DNA from: CAYWGR01 sp964458015
Lineage (GTDB): Bacteria > Planctomycetota > Planctomycetia > Pirellulales > Thermoguttaceae
NCBI GenBank assembly: GCA_964458015.1
Contig: CAYWGR010000156.1
Span: 1-13,639 of the forward strand
Direction of reading: 5' to 3'
Length of the DNA: 13,639 bases
A model generated the notes under the pieces. That model worked only from the letters and a program-made list of their open reading frames with translations, did not search any database and had not been told where the DNA came from. The position numbers and the translations under genes were made by a program. This document shows, piece by piece, positions 13,381 to 13,639 of this stretch; positions within the stretch are counted from its first letter, which is position 1; each line of letters opens with the position of its first letter.

Positions 13381-13639
13381 ATGTTGACTCTATTACACAC
13401 CGCCGCACACGATCGCCGGGACGGCTATCTCGTCGCGGTGGATCCCCGGGCAAAAATTCTCGCCGCGGCAGCCTTGTCGGTTGCAGTCGTGATCGCAAGG
13501 CGATGGGAGACCGTCGGCCTTGTGTTGGCCGCGGGGGCCGCAGGGATTTTATTCTGCGGATTGCCACTGAGAATCGCCTTGAAGCGATTATTGCCGCTGA
13601 ATGTGCTGATGGTTTTTTTGGTTGTGCTGCTGCCGCTCA
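13381..13639 (+). CDS. cbiQ: CbiQ/EcfT-like transmembrane subunit, N-terminal part
   Basis: The frame runs from an ATG at 13381 to the right edge (86 codons) and is incomplete. Residues 21-27 are DPRAKIL, the family hallmark just before the first membrane helix, followed by AAAALSVAVVIARRW, a second helix VGLVLAAGAAGILFCGL and a third beginning LLPLNVLMVFLVVLLPL. The leader part HTAAHDRRDGYLVAVDPR fits the cytoplasmic N-terminus of CbiQ. This subunit couples the ATPase to the CbiM-like subunit. No clear ribosome-binding site is visible. An ATPase gene (CbiO-like) is expected to the right. Confidence 0.85.
   Translation, partial: MLTLLHTAAHDRRDGYLVAVDPRAKILAAAALSVAVVIARRWETVGLVLAAGAAGILFCGLPLRIALKRLLPLNVLMVFLVVLLPL

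Noticed and set aside
1..13639. CRISPR array, transposase, integrase, rRNA or complete tRNA genes
   Set aside because: No regularly spaced repeats of CRISPR size, no transposase or integrase motifs, and no complete structural RNA seen on either strand.

Overview
The window looks like a chromosomal segment of a planctomycete, probably of the Pirellulales type, although no marker gene fixes the taxonomy. The signs are a DUF1559 pseudopilin-like protein followed by a small lipoprotein, a 'Rhodopirellula/Verrucomicrobium'-type ECF sigma factor overlapping a FecR-like anti-sigma gene, a PEP-CTERM exported protein, and low-complexity repeats that translate as IPNPKS-like and VASGQ-like peptides. 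The sequence holds one run of 10 Ns (8170-8179), so it is a draft assembly.

Left block (minus strand, 6088 down to 1). In transcription order: ECF sigma factor; membrane FecR-like regulator (ATGA overlap with the sigma gene); secreted PEP-CTERM protein; DUF1559 pseudopilin-like protein; small lipoprotein (1 nt after the pseudopilin stop); and a GH42/clan-A-like glycoside hydrolase that runs off the left edge. All face the same way with short gaps and read as a regulator-plus-cell-surface operon. The C-terminal half of the FecR protein is clearly homologous to the whole mature part of the neighbouring PEP-CTERM protein, so the presumed sensor and a presumed target share the same ectodomain. 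This is the most striking feature of the window.

Middle block (minus strand, 9337 down to 6549). A secreted protein resembling Bacillus Tgl-type transglutaminase is followed by a secreted POTRA-repeat protein that lacks the beta-barrel expected of a BamA/TamA relative. The POTRA gene is visibly more AT-rich than its neighbours. Between it and the sigma factor lies about 450 bp without a convincing gene; it carries repeat-like sequence and a tRNA-like fragment.

Right block (plus strand, 9744 to the end). A DUF1622 membrane protein and an APC-family amino-acid permease form a pair. After about 750 bp of mostly non-coding sequence, with one possible small membrane-protein gene on the minus strand, there is an ECF-type nickel/cobalt uptake operon: CbiM/NikM-like S component, a His-rich small membrane protein that I place as NikL/CbiN-like, and the start of CbiQ/EcfT, cut by the right edge. 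A good sigma70-like promoter and a GTGTTAC-N13-GTGTTAC direct repeat precede the CbiM-like gene; the repeat resembles one class of NikR operator and argues for nickel. Copies of a short dispersed palindromic repeat lie on both sides of this operon's first genes.
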